64,000 nt of DNA from Kaistella pullorum (lineage in GTDB: Bacteria; Bacteroidota; Bacteroidia; Flavobacteriales; Weeksellaceae). Positions within the stretch are counted from its first letter, which is position 1. The number at the start of each line of letters is the position of its first letter. Positions 34,464 to 43,557 of this stretch are shown one piece after another. The notes beneath the pieces were generated by a model. That model was given only the letters and a program-made list of their open reading frames with translations, had not been told where the DNA came from and did not search any database. The stretch is from NCBI RefSeq assembly GCF_014837035.1, contig NZ_JACSPS010000002.1:759851-823850 (forward strand). Direction: 5' to 3'. The position numbers were made by a program, and so were the translations under genes.

Positions 34464-36884
34464 ATGAAAACTATAATTAAATGTTTCGCGTTCACATTGG
34501 TTTCGGCCATGTACGCGGCACAGAACGGCAGCGACAGCATACAGCGTAAGAGAATTCAAGCTTCCCCAATAAGTACCTCAATAAAAATTGACGGAATTTT
34601 GGATGAAGAGAGCTGGCAAACAGCGTCGGAAGCCAGCAATTTCGTAGAAAGACGTCCAAATAATGGCCAGCCGGAACCGGCGACAACTAAAAGTGTGGTC
34701 AAAATCCTTTACGACGATAGCGGAATCTACATTGGCGCTACGCTATACGATAATCAACCCGATAAAATTGCACGTGAACTCACCGAACGCGACAATTTGG
34801 AAAACGATGATATTTTTGGTGTTACGCTGAACGGTTATAATGATCATCAGCAAAGCCTTGAATTTCTGGTAACCGCCGCAGGGGTGCAGGCTGACGCGAA
34901 GCTGACAACCGATTTTGGCGAAGATTTCAGCTGGAATGCCGTTTGGTTTTCAGCAGTAAAGTTCACCGACACCGGCTGGACGGTCGAGATGAAGATTCCT
35001 TACTCAGAATTGCGTTTTCCGAAAAGCGAAGTTCAGCAATGGGGCATCAACATCCTGAGGCTTGTAAACCGTACAAGCTCCGTTTATGACTGGAATTTCG
35101 TGGACAACAAAAAAGGAAGCTACATGCTGTACGACGGTGTTCTCAGCGGCATAAAAAACATCAATCCACCGACCAGACTTTCATTCCTGCCCTATTTCTC
35201 AACATACGTGAACAATTACGACGACAAAACCAAGGCTAATCTGAACGGCGGGATGGACTTAAAATACGGCATCAACGATGCTTTCACGCTCGATTTAACG
35301 CTTATTCCGGATTTTGGGCAAACGTCATTTGACCGTTCGGTGCTGAATCTTTCGCCGTTCGAAGTGCAGTTTCAGGAACAGCGTTCATTCTTCACAGAAG
35401 GGACCGAGCTTTTCAGCAAAGGTGATTTGTTCTACTCCAGGCGAATAGGTGGATATCCGAGCGGAAGCCCGACCCTGAATGAAGACGAAGAAATCATCGA
35501 AAATCCGGAAAAAGTAAAACTTTTCAACGCGATAAAAGTTTCGGGACGTACGAACGAAGGTCTGGGAATCGGGTTTTTCAATGCGGTTACCGAAAAAACA
35601 TCAGCAAAAATCTACAATACAGCAACCGGTGAAACAAGATATGAAACCACCGAACCGTGGGCAAACTATAACGTATTCGTTCTCGACCAAAGGTTCCGCG
35701 GCAACTCATCCGTTTCGCTTGTGAACACCAATGTGATCCGGGACGGCGATTTTCGGGACGCCAACGCTACGGCGCTGCTTTTCGACATCAGGAACCGCAA
35801 AAATACATACCGCTATTTTGGTGCTACCAAAGGAAGTTTAGTGATGAACGGTGAAAACAAATTCGGGAACGAAAGTACTTTGGGTTTTAATAAAGTGGCA
35901 GGTATACACCGTTTCGGCGCGAATTATTTCGTACGAACGAAAGATTATGACATCGGTGACCTTGGTTACTATGACCGAACCAACTTTCACAGCCTGAATA
36001 CGAACTACTCTTACCGTTATCTGCAGCCGCGCGGCACCCTGAATTCGCTGAATTATAACCTGAACGTCTCACACAACCGCCGTCTGGATGATGATCTTTT
36101 CACGCAGTTTGTCATTCACAACAGTATCGACATGCAGACCAAAAACTTTTTCAATTTTGGCGGCGGACTTATGATTTGGCCTTTCGGCGAAAACGATATC
36201 TACGAACCGCGCACCGCAGGCCGCTTTATGCTGGTGCCGGCCATGATCAATCCCTGGATTTTCATCAATACAGACAACCGCAGAAAATTCCGCATTAATA
36301 CCTACATCGATTATTATGCATTTGATGAAAAGGGCCGATATCAACTTATTTACCAGCTAAATCCAAGCTACAAGTTCTCGGACAAACTTCGTCTTTACTA
36401 TAATGCGAATTTTAATTATCAGCAAAACGACCGCGGTTTCGCCGGTAAAGATGCACAGCACATCTTCATGGGAAGCCGCAACAGATTCACTGCCGAAAAC
36501 GGCATATCATCGCAGTACACATTCAACAATAAAATGGCGCTGAATCTTTCTTTCCGCCATTATTTCTCTGAAGTTCACTACCGAAAATTTGAAACTTTAA
36601 ACGTAGACGGAGATGTGACAGAGACTGATCTGTTCAATGAAAACCGGGATGGAACTTTCAACTCCTGGAATGTAGATTTGCGCTATTCATGGTGGTTTGC
36701 ACCGGGTAGCCAACTCACTTTACTGTACCGAAATGCCGTGGGAAATTATCTGGAAGAATCGCGCATCGGTTTCAGCAAAAACTTCGAGAAACTTTTTGAT
36801 GAGCCCATGATCAACAGTATTTCGCTTAAACTCACTTACTATATCGATTACAACCAAGCCAGAAACTGGATGAAGAAGAGCTGA
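34464..36884 (+). CDS. DUF5916 family outer-membrane protein with N-terminal CBM9-like domain
   Basis: A protein of 806 residues with a signal peptide of about 20 residues. Residues 30-215 resemble a family 9 carbohydrate-binding fold (IDGILDEESWQTA, VKILYDDSGIYIGATLYD). From about 220 on it is rich in alternating beta-strands ending with an aromatic residue near the end, as expected for a beta-barrel. This pair is the DUF5916 layout, found widely in Bacteroidota. Function is unknown. No SusC/SusD pair is nearby. Confidence 0.85.
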   Translation: MKTIIKCFAFTLVSAMYAAQNGSDSIQRKRIQASPISTSIKIDGILDEESWQTASEASNFVERRPNNGQPEPATTKSVVKILYDDSGIYIGATLYDNQPDKIARELTERDNLENDDIFGVTLNGYNDHQQSLEFLVTAAGVQADAKLTTDFGEDFSWNAVWFSAVKFTDTGWTVEMKIPYSELRFPKSEVQQWGINILRLVNRTSSVYDWNFVDNKKGSYMLYDGVLSGIKNINPPTRLSFLPYFSTYVNNYDDKTKANLNGGMDLKYGINDAFTLDLTLIPDFGQTSFDRSVLNLSPFEVQFQEQRSFFTEGTELFSKGDLFYSRRIGGYPSGSPTLNEDEEIIENPEKVKLFNAIKVSGRTNEGLGIGFFNAVTEKTSAKIYNTATGETRYETTEPWANYNVFVLDQRFRGNSSVSLVNTNVIRDGDFRDANATALLFDIRNRKNTYRYFGATKGSLVMNGENKFGNESTLGFNKVAGIHRFGANYFVRTKDYDIGDLGYYDRTNFHSLNTNYSYRYLQPRGTLNSLNYNLNVSHNRRLDDDLFTQFVIHNSIDMQTKNFFNFGGGLMIWPFGENDIYEPRTAGRFMLVPAMINPWIFINTDNRRKFRINTYIDYYAFDEKGRYQLIYQLNPSYKFSDKLRLYYNANFNYQQNDRGFAGKDAQHIFMGSRNRFTAENGISSQYTFNNKMALNLSFRHYFSEVHYRKFETLNVDGDVTETDLFNENRDGTFNSWNVDLRYSWWFAPGSQLTLLYRNAVGNYLEESRIGFSKNFEKLFDEPMINSISLKLTYYIDYNQARNWMKKS

Positions 36885-37054
36885 TTTAATATTGGTTTCA
36901 GCAGAATTAACAAATTATATTTTTAAACATATTTATTATCTCTCAAACTTTGATTTTTTCAGGATTTATGTCCAAAATAAATGAATAATTAAAAAAAATT
37001 GGACAAATATTTTCTTATAACTATTTTGTAACTTTACTAGCAAATAACAAAATC

Positions 37055-37357
37055 ATGAGTGATAATTTACATTTTTTGTTTTTCGTCTTATGGATTTTAT
37101 CAGCCGGTCTGATGGCATACTTAGGAAATAAAAGACGAATCGGCCCCGTAATTCCGTTTATAATTTCGTTGCTATTCAGCCCTATTATTGGCTTCATATG
37201 CATTCTTATTTCTAAGGATAATCAAACTGATAGGTTTGAGAAAAAAGTTCTTGCTGAAACGACATTAAATGACTTAGAAAAAATCAGTAAAATGAAGGAG
37301 CAAGGTTTAATTTCGGAGGAAGAATTTACTGCTTTAAAAAGTAAAATTATTAAGTAG
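37055..37357 (+). CDS. Small membrane protein with SHOCT domain
   Basis: A protein of 100 residues. Two membrane helices lie at about 4-23 and 31-49, joined by a short basic loop (GNKRRIGP). The C-terminal 30 residues (DLEKISKMKEQGLISEEEFTALKSKII, shown in part) form a SHOCT motif, an oligomerisation helix pair. Family members have no known enzymatic role. It stands alone, with 170 bp of AT-rich sequence upstream where I see nothing else. Confidence 0.7.
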   Translation: MSDNLHFLFFVLWILSAGLMAYLGNKRRIGPVIPFIISLLFSPIIGFICILISKDNQTDRFEKKVLAETTLNDLEKISKMKEQGLISEEEFTALKSKIIK

Positions 37358-37436
37358 CTGCTTTAAAAGAAAATTTATTCTGTAAATAAGTATTTTCAAT
37401 TTGGCTATCTAATAAATATAATTACTAAATGAATTA

Positions 37437-37471
37437 AAAAAGCCGCTTCAGAATATCTGAAACGGTCTTTT
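37437..37471 (-). terminator. Terminator of pheS
   Basis: On the minus strand an AAAAGACCG/TTTCAGA arm pairs with TCTGAA/GCGGCTTTT with one bulged base, followed by T residues. It lies just beyond the pheS stop at 37478. Confidence 0.6.
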
Positions 37472-37477
37472 ACATTT

Positions 37478-38488
37478 TTAAAGAGATCTGAATTGCTCCA
37501 GCATTCGCTTGTCGTTTTCGAAGAACATGCGGATGTCGCTCATCTGATAAAGCAACATCACGATCCGCTCGATGCCCATCCCAAAAGCATAACCGGAATA
37601 TTTGTCGGCATCGATATTTACATTCTGCAAAACAGCCGGGTCCACCATTCCACAACCCATGATCTCCAGCCAGCCGGTTCCCTTGGTGATGCGATAATCG
37701 GTCTCAGAATTGAGTCCCCAATACACATCTACTTCAGCACTTGGCTCTGTGAACGGGAAATAAGACGGTCTGAGACGGATTTTTGATTTACCGAAAAGTT
37801 CGGTGGTGAAATACTGTATGGTCTGTTTTAAATCTGCAAAGCTCACATTCTCATCGATATACAGACCTTCGATCTGGTGGAAGATGCAGTGCGAACGTGA
37901 CGAAATGGCTTCGTTACGGAAAACGCGGCCGGGCGAAAGAATACGCATCGGCGGCTGATTTTCTTCCATATAACGGATCTGCACAGACGACGTGTGCGTT
38001 CTGAGCAGCACATCCGGATTGGTTTCAATGAAAAATGTATCCTGCATATCGCGCGCCGGGTGATATTCGGGAAGGTTCAGCGCGGTGAAATTGTGCCAGT
38101 CGTCTTCTATTTCAGGGCCGTCTGCTACGGCAAAACCAATAGATTTGAAAATATCAATGATCTTATTTTTCACGATGTTGATCGGATGCCGCGTGCCGAG
38201 CTCGGACGGGAAACCAGGACGCGTAAGATCTTCCTTCTCGAGGATCAGATTTTGTGTACCGCTGTTCTTAAGGCTTTCGAGTTTGGTTTCCACGGCCTGT
38301 TTCAAAGTATTGATCTTTTGGCCAAATTCTTTTTTCTGCTCGTTCGGAACATCTTTGAACTGCGCAAAAATATCATTCAAAATCCCTTTCTTACCGCTGA
38401 ATTTAATGCGGAACTGTTCTATTTCCGCTTTTTCAGAAGTCTGAAAGTTCTGCACCTCGGCCAATAAATCGTCTATTCTCTGTAACAT
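37478..38488 (-). CDS. pheS: Phenylalanyl-tRNA synthetase alpha subunit
   Basis: A class II aminoacyl-tRNA synthetase subunit of 336 residues from the ATG at 38488, 11 codons into the open frame. The N-terminal coiled-coil (about 1-90) contacts tRNA. Motif 2 is RVFRNEAIS (about 205-213), with [13 protein letters not shown] following, and motif 3 is [14 protein letters not shown] near the end. It attaches phenylalanine to tRNA-Phe in complex with PheT. pheT is not nearby. A TATTTTTG -7 box (38511-38518) lies 22 bp before the start. Confidence 0.95.
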   Translation of the reverse strand: MLQRIDDLLAEVQNFQTSEKAEIEQFRIKFSGKKGILNDIFAQFKDVPNEQKKEFGQKINTLKQAVETKLESLKNSGTQNLILEKEDLTRPGFPSELGTRHPINIVKNKIIDIFKSIGFAVADGPEIEDDWHNFTALNLPEYHPARDMQDTFFIETNPDVLLRTHTSSVQIRYMEENQPPMRILSPGRVFRNEAISSRSHCIFHQIEGLYIDENVSFADLKQTIQYFTTELFGKSKIRLRPSYFPFTEPSAEVDVYWGLNSETDYRITKGTGWLEIMGCGMVDPAVLQNVNIDADKYSGYAFGMGIERIVMLLYQMSDIRMFFENDKRMLEQFRSL

Positions 38489-38510
38489 CTTTTCGTAATA
38501 TATCGAAGCG

Positions 38511-38518
38511 CAAAAATA
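38511..38518 (-). promoter_or_regulatory. Candidate -7 box for pheS
   Basis: The minus strand reads TATTTTTG (TAnnTTTG), 22 bp before the ATG at 38488. I looked upstream for a Phe-rich leader peptide and terminator hairpin and saw neither. Confidence 0.4.
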
Positions 38519-38586
38519 CAATTTAATGCTGAAAGAGCCCTTGTAAAAATTGCGCGGACCCTGCGTTTTCTCAAATTATTTAATTC

Positions 38587-39159
38587 TTATTGCAGGTATT
38601 GCAAAAATTTGGATAATGCCTTTTTGCGGTGACTGATGGCGTTTTTCTCTTCGGCGGGCATTTCTGCAAATGTGACCGCATAATCATTCGGAATAAAAAT
38701 CGGGTCGTAGCCAAAACCTTTTTCACCACGAATCTCATGGATGATCTTTCCATAGACGCGGCCTTCAAAGTATTCCTCAACTCCGTTGTCAACAAGACAC
38801 ATCACGGTCACAAAATAGGCGTCGCGGTTCTCTATATCTTTGATCTCAGCGAGTACTTTTGCCATGTTTTTTGCGAAATCGTGATCACCGGCGTACCGTG
38901 CGGAATAAATACCCGGTCGGCCGTCGAGCGCGTCAATCACCAGTCCGGAATCGTCACCCAGACTTGCTTTACCGGTTTTTTCGAAGCAATATTTTGCTTT
39001 GATCAGCGCGTTTGCGTGAAAAGTATTACCATCTTCGATGATTTCGTCATGCAGGTCATAATCTGTAAGTGAAGTTACTTTAAACTCTTCACCCAAAATC
39101 TGCTGGATTTCTTCTTTCTTGTGTTGGTTATGCGTGGCGATAAGTATTTCTTTAGACAT
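38587..39159 (-). CDS. rdgB: XTP/dITP diphosphatase (RdgB/HAM1 family)
   Basis: A protein of 190 residues from the ATG at 39159. It removes non-canonical purine triphosphates (dITP, XTP) from the nucleotide pool. Landmarks are IATHNQHKKEEI (the T/SxNxxK phosphate site, residues 6-17), DDSGLVIDALDGRPGIYSAR (about 64-83), GFGYDPIFIP and SHRKKAL. It lies 30 bp downstream of the CPBP protease gene, in the same direction. Confidence 0.95.
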   Translation of the reverse strand: MSKEILIATHNQHKKEEIQQILGEEFKVTSLTDYDLHDEIIEDGNTFHANALIKAKYCFEKTGKASLGDDSGLVIDALDGRPGIYSARYAGDHDFAKNMAKVLAEIKDIENRDAYFVTVMCLVDNGVEEYFEGRVYGKIIHEIRGEKGFGYDPIFIPNDYAVTFAEMPAEEKNAISHRKKALSKFLQYLQ

Positions 39160-39188
39160 AAACTGACAGTTATTTTTAATGCACAAAC

Positions 39189-40022
39189 TTATTTTTCGGA
39201 ATGTTTAACAGAAAACTTTCGGCTAAAAAGATAATAGAATACACTGAAAAGCACGATTCCCAAAGCTAAAACCTTAAACTCTGAAACTTTGAACACTTCG
39301 GCAAAACTTTCGGTATCACCGTAAAAAATAAGAAGTGCGGAACAAAGGTTGTTAAACGCATGGAGCAAAATCGGCAGCAGCAGCGACTTTGTTCTGTGAT
39401 AAACCAAACCAAGCACTACGCCAAGCAATACCGCGCCCACAAACTGCCAGGGATTTCCGTGTACGATTCCGAAAACGACCGACGCGATCAGAATTGCCGC
39501 TGCAGGCTTCATACCCTTATTGATTAATCCTTTCTGAATGATTCCGCGGAAAATAATTTCTTCAAAGAGTGGCGCCATCACCACCGCCATTACAATCAGG
39601 GTTTTCATGTCTGCGGTCATATTCGCCATCAGATTTTGAAAAAATTCATAAAAAGGTCCGAAAAACGGTCCGCTGATGGGAATTTGCGAGGTAATGAATT
39701 CCGCAATGAGCATCATACCGAACATGAAGGGAAAAATGATGAGATGCGTACTTAGATCAGTTACAGAAAGATTGAAACCGAGTTTCTGCCCGGTTTGCGG
39801 ACGTGCAATGGCTAAATCATAGGTGAGGATCGCACCTAAAAAACCCGCGGCGTTCACTACCATCAGGTAAAAGTTCGAGTACTGAAAGTTGGTATTGAAA
39901 ACAAAGATCGAAATCACATTTATGGAAGAAACAACTGATGTTCCCGCGATCATGCCGACAATCAGTGCAAGTGCGCCTTTCCAGTTGAATGTGTGCTCCG
40001 GCTGGTTTTTTCGTTCTGTCAT
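39189..40022 (-). CDS. CPBP family intramembrane metalloprotease
   Basis: A protein of 277 residues from the ATG at 40022. The open frame extends 25 codons further but has no support. About eight membrane helices are predicted. The ABI/CPBP motifs are intact: motif 1 is FEEIIFRG with the catalytic Glu pair, motif 2 is FGIVHG, and motif 3 is PILLHAFNN. It could cut membrane proteins or act as a membrane-embedded scaffold. Substrate is unknown. rdgB follows after 30 bp. Confidence 0.88.
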   Translation of the reverse strand: MTERKNQPEHTFNWKGALALIVGMIAGTSVVSSINVISIFVFNTNFQYSNFYLMVVNAAGFLGAILTYDLAIARPQTGQKLGFNLSVTDLSTHLIIFPFMFGMMLIAEFITSQIPISGPFFGPFYEFFQNLMANMTADMKTLIVMAVVMAPLFEEIIFRGIIQKGLINKGMKPAAAILIASVVFGIVHGNPWQFVGAVLLGVVLGLVYHRTKSLLLPILLHAFNNLCSALLIFYGDTESFAEVFKVSEFKVLALGIVLFSVFYYLFSRKFSVKHSEK

Positions 40023-40197
40023 CAGCTGTTGGGTAGGTGAAATTGAAATAATAAAATAAATAAATACAGGTTTCAACAGACCTGTAAATGCGCACAAATA
40101 TAATTTAAATATGACAAAAGCGAAGTTTTGCGTGGCCTTTTCAGGCAGTTTTCATGTTCGGTAAAAAAAGACGATTTTTGCATTCTCAAATTTGTAT

Positions 40198-41799
40198 ATG
40201 GCAGACTTCACCAAAGAAATAGAAAGGCGTAAAACCTTCGGAATCATTTCCCACCCCGATGCCGGGAAAACAACACTTACTGAAAAGTTGCTGCTTTTCG
40301 GTGGGGCGATTCAGGAAGCAGGTGCAGTAAAATCGAATAAAATCAAGAAAGGCGCAACCTCCGATTTTATGGAGATCGAGCGCCAGCGTGGAATTTCGGT
40401 GGCTACTTCGGTTTTGGCATTTGAATACAGGGATCACAAAATCAACATCCTCGATACACCCGGACACAAAGATTTCGCCGAAGATACTTACCGAACTCTA
40501 ACGGCGGTAGATTCCGTAATCGTGGTAATCGATGTGGCTAAAGGTGTGGAGGAACAGACCGAAAAACTCGTTCAGGTTTGCCGCATGCGAAACATCCCGA
40601 TGCTGGTGTTCATCAATAAACTTGACCGTGAAGGTAAAGACGCATTCGATCTCTTAGATGAAGTTGAACAGAAATTAGGCCTGACGGTCTGCCCGCTTTC
40701 TCTGCCCATCGGTATGGGAAGTGATTTTCAGGGAATCTATAATATCTGGGAGAAAAACATCCAGCTTTTCCTTGAAGAAAAAAAGCAGAAAGTTGGGGAA
40801 ACCATTAAGTTTGAAGACATCAATGACTCGAAAATCGATGAAGTAATTGGCGAAAAGGCTGCTGCCACACTGCGTGACGAGCTTGAACTTGTAGAATCTG
40901 TCTATCCGGAATTCAACCGCGAAGATTACATGAACGGTAATCTGCAGCCGGTATTTTTCGGTTCGGCTTTAAACAATTTCGGTGTGCGCGAACTTCTTGA
41001 CGCTTTCATCGACATTGCGCCGCAACCACAGCCTAAAGAATCTGAAACGCGACTCGTGAAGCCTGAGGAAAAAAACTTCACCGGTTTCGTATTTAAAATT
41101 CATGCTAATATGGACCCGAAACACCGCGACAGGCTTGCGTTTGTAAAGATTGTATCGGGTACGTTCAAGCGAAACGAGAATTACCTTTTGGTCCGTGAAA
41201 ACAAAAAGATGAAGTTTTCCTCACCAAATGCATTTTTCGCAGATAAAAAAGAAGTGGTAGACGAAAGCTTCCCGGGCGATATCGTCGGGCTGCACGACAC
41301 CGGAAACTTCCGGATTGGTGATACACTTACCGCAGGTGAAAAAATCAGTTTTAAAGGAATTCCGAGCTTCTCGCCGGAGCATTTCCGATACATCAACAAC
41401 GATGATCCATTAAAGGCAAAACAACTTGCGAAAGGTATAGACCAACTCATGGACGAAGGTGTAGCACAGCTTTTCACCCTCGAAATGAACAACCGAAAAA
41501 TCATCGGTACCGTAGGCGCACTACAGTACGAGGTGATCCAGTACCGTCTGGAACACGAATATGGCGCGAAATGCACTTATGAGCCACTTTCGATACATAA
41601 AGCGTGTTGGATTGAAGCAGATGAAAAGTCTGAAGAATTCAAGGAATTTGCGCGGCTTAAACAAAGATTTATGGCGCGTGACAAATATGGCCAGCGTGTT
41701 TTTCTCGCAGATTCGTCGTTTACGATCCATATGACGCAGGAAAAATTCCCGAATGTGAAACTGCATTTCATTAGCGAATTCCGCACGCATACATCATAA
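40198..41799 (+). CDS. prfC: Peptide chain release factor 3
   Basis: A translational GTPase of 533 residues from the ATG at 40198. It recycles RF1 and RF2 from the ribosome after termination. G1 is HPDAGKTT (residues 19-26), G3 is DTPGHKDF and G4 is NKLDRE. The order G domain, domain II (about 280-390) and a C-terminal domain with LQYEVIQYRLEHEYGA are typical of RF3 and not of EF-G. Its terminator is at 41830-41858. Confidence 0.95.
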   Translation: MADFTKEIERRKTFGIISHPDAGKTTLTEKLLLFGGAIQEAGAVKSNKIKKGATSDFMEIERQRGISVATSVLAFEYRDHKINILDTPGHKDFAEDTYRTLTAVDSVIVVIDVAKGVEEQTEKLVQVCRMRNIPMLVFINKLDREGKDAFDLLDEVEQKLGLTVCPLSLPIGMGSDFQGIYNIWEKNIQLFLEEKKQKVGETIKFEDINDSKIDEVIGEKAAATLRDELELVESVYPEFNREDYMNGNLQPVFFGSALNNFGVRELLDAFIDIAPQPQPKESETRLVKPEEKNFTGFVFKIHANMDPKHRDRLAFVKIVSGTFKRNENYLLVRENKKMKFSSPNAFFADKKEVVDESFPGDIVGLHDTGNFRIGDTLTAGEKISFKGIPSFSPEHFRYINNDDPLKAKQLAKGIDQLMDEGVAQLFTLEMNNRKIIGTVGALQYEVIQYRLEHEYGAKCTYEPLSIHKACWIEADEKSEEFKEFARLKQRFMARDKYGQRVFLADSSFTIHMTQEKFPNVKLHFISEFRTHTS

Positions 41800-41829
41800 A
41801 TTTTCGGCACCGAAAACATTTAAAAACAG

Positions 41830-41858
41830 AATCTTCAGCCAGTCTGAAGATTTTTTTT
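41830..41858 (+). terminator. Intrinsic terminator of prfC
   Basis: AATCTTCAG (41830-41838) pairs with CTGAAGATT (41844-41852) around CCAGT, followed by a T run. Confidence 0.85.
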
Positions 41859-41978
41859 GTAAAGCTGGTAGCAAAATATTTTACAATCTACTTTAAATCA
41901 ACGGATTACCTTTTAAAGCAATTATTGAGGAATACAATTTGATTATATTTCGCGTTCTTAATTTTTTTAAATAAATAA

Positions 41979-43130
41979 ATGAAAAACTTCTTCTTAATCC
42001 TGCTTACATCGGTGTTGTTTGTCTCCTGTGAGAAAAACACGCTGCAGCAGACCACGGATAATATAAAAAGAGCCGACAGCCTCTTTACCAAAGCAAATCA
42101 GGGAATTAAAACATTGGATTCGATTTCAAAGACGATCAGCGATTCCAACGGAATTGCAAAAAAAGTGATCATTCCCGAAATTCAAAAACAAAAAAAATCC
42201 ATTGATTCCACGATTAAAAGCGGCGGCTGGCGCATAGACTCAATCAACAAACAGATCGAGAAGATCACCAAAAATGTGGTAGTGGGAACTGAAGTCGCGA
42301 AGACGCTTGATTCCGCGAACACATCTTTACAGAATGGGGAAAATGCTTTGAAAGTGCTCACGCGAACTGCCGATAAACTTTTAAAACAGACAAAAAAGCA
42401 ATCGGAAGCAGCGGAACCTGCGAAAAATAAAGCTGAGACCGCCCCGGAAAACTACCCGACAGCAAGCACACCTGCGCCTACTCCACTACCCGAGCGCAAC
42501 CCGGTGGTAAAAACTGCGACACTTGAAATACAGGTTGAAGATTTGGCTGCGGCTCAGGCAATTTTAAGACAAAAAATCCGCGAAAATAATGCTGATCTGG
42601 TGAGCGATAATTTCAGTCAGAACGAAGGCATTCAGCGTCAGCGTGTGACAGCCAAAGTTCCTTTGCAGTATTTCGACCGATTCGTCAGCGATATCTCGTC
42701 AGATCTGGGTGACATTAAATCTAAAAACACAGAAACAGAAGGTTCTGACTATGTAGCTTCTCAGTATTGCGACGTGGAAATTGTACTTGCGCAAAACCAA
42801 AATATCGCGGCTGTAGACGCACAGCAGACCGACGAACAACCAAAAGATGAAGGGTTCAGCGCCGCGTTCATGAAAGGTTTCAATATGCTGGGCGCTGCAC
42901 TGCTCTTCCTGCTGCCCTTCTGGCCTGTATTTGTGATTGGTGGATTGATTTGGTATTTCATCCATCGGAAAAATCAGAGAAAACGCAGGGAACAGACCAT
43001 TGCGAAAGCGGAAATAATCACTGACACTACAATGTATCCGACTGAAAACCGAACTTCGAGCGCAGAAAACCCTAAACCAGATGCGACACCGGATGATGAT
43101 ACAGATTATTCTAAATACATGCCCAAATAA
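41979..43130 (+). CDS. DUF4349 family lipoprotein with C-terminal membrane helix
   Basis: A protein of 383 residues. The signal peptide ends in LFVSC, giving a lipoprotein at Cys17. Residues 25-150 are likely coiled coil (many Lys, Ser and Asp with a heptad pattern). A linker rich in Pro, Ala and Thr spans about 150-180. The DUF4349 core lies at about 182-270 (TATLEIQVEDLAAAQAILRQKI, truncated here). A single helix spans about 305-330, followed by a basic tail. A lipid anchor plus a helix is odd and could link two membranes. Function unknown. Confidence 0.8.
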   Translation: MKNFFLILLTSVLFVSCEKNTLQQTTDNIKRADSLFTKANQGIKTLDSISKTISDSNGIAKKVIIPEIQKQKKSIDSTIKSGGWRIDSINKQIEKITKNVVVGTEVAKTLDSANTSLQNGENALKVLTRTADKLLKQTKKQSEAAEPAKNKAETAPENYPTASTPAPTPLPERNPVVKTATLEIQVEDLAAAQAILRQKIRENNADLVSDNFSQNEGIQRQRVTAKVPLQYFDRFVSDISSDLGDIKSKNTETEGSDYVASQYCDVEIVLAQNQNIAAVDAQQTDEQPKDEGFSAAFMKGFNMLGAALLFLLPFWPVFVIGGLIWYFIHRKNQRKRREQTIAKAEIITDTTMYPTENRTSSAENPKPDATPDDDTDYSKYMPK

Positions 43131-43134
43131 AAAT

Positions 43135-43163
43135 AAAGCCTTCCAAAAAAATGGAAGGCTTTG
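43135..43163. terminator. Bidirectional terminator between the DUF4349 gene and its convergent neighbour
   Basis: AAAGCCTTCCA (43135-43145) pairs with TGGAAGGCTTT (43152-43162), with an A-rich loop and T residues on both strands. Confidence 0.8.
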
Positions 43164-43164
43164 C

Positions 43165-43530
43165 TTATTTCATATGGACAATACGGTCTACGACGTAAAC
43201 CGTATTTCCACGCCACGGCAGCACGCCATGGTATTCTTTGTAATGAAGATCGAAAGTCTTGCCGTTGTTCACCTCCAGCGTCTTGAAAATTTCTTCGTCC
43301 ACGATGGAGAACTCAAATTCGTAACTGGTGAGACTTCCCGTGCGCGGATTTGCGCCAAAACCCTGCTGGATCAGTTTGCCTTCGTAAGTTTTGAAGACAT
43401 TGCCTTTTTTCACGGCATAATTGAGCACGCCCGATTTCACGCCTTCGCCAAAGACAAAGTAATAGCGGTAATAAAGCACGCCGGAAAGCAGTAAAACTAC
43501 GGCAACGAGAATGATCCAGAAGTATTTCAT
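43165..43530 (-). CDS. Small membrane-anchored hypothetical protein
   Basis: A protein of 121 residues from the ATG at 43530. A GTG one codon upstream is less likely. A single membrane helix spans about 3-21. The soluble part has a beta-rich core (GVLNYAVKKGNVFKTYEGKL, and a YEFEFSIVDEE strand). I recall database entries that carry an unconvincing enzyme name for this kind of protein. I see no enzymatic motif. It lies 28 bp upstream of nothing obvious and downstream of the acyl-CoA dehydrogenase gene. Confidence 0.6.
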   Translation of the reverse strand: MKYFWIILVAVVLLLSGVLYYRYYFVFGEGVKSGVLNYAVKKGNVFKTYEGKLIQQGFGANPRTGSLTSYEFEFSIVDEEIFKTLEVNNGKTFDLHYKEYHGVLPWRGNTVYVVDRIVHMK

Positions 43531-43557
43531 CACAATTTGGGTTTAAAAATTTAGCTT

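Noticed and set aside
38489-38590. Possible Phe leader peptide or T-box before pheS
   Set aside because: No open frame with repeated Phe codons and no terminator hairpin lies between the promoter and the ATG.
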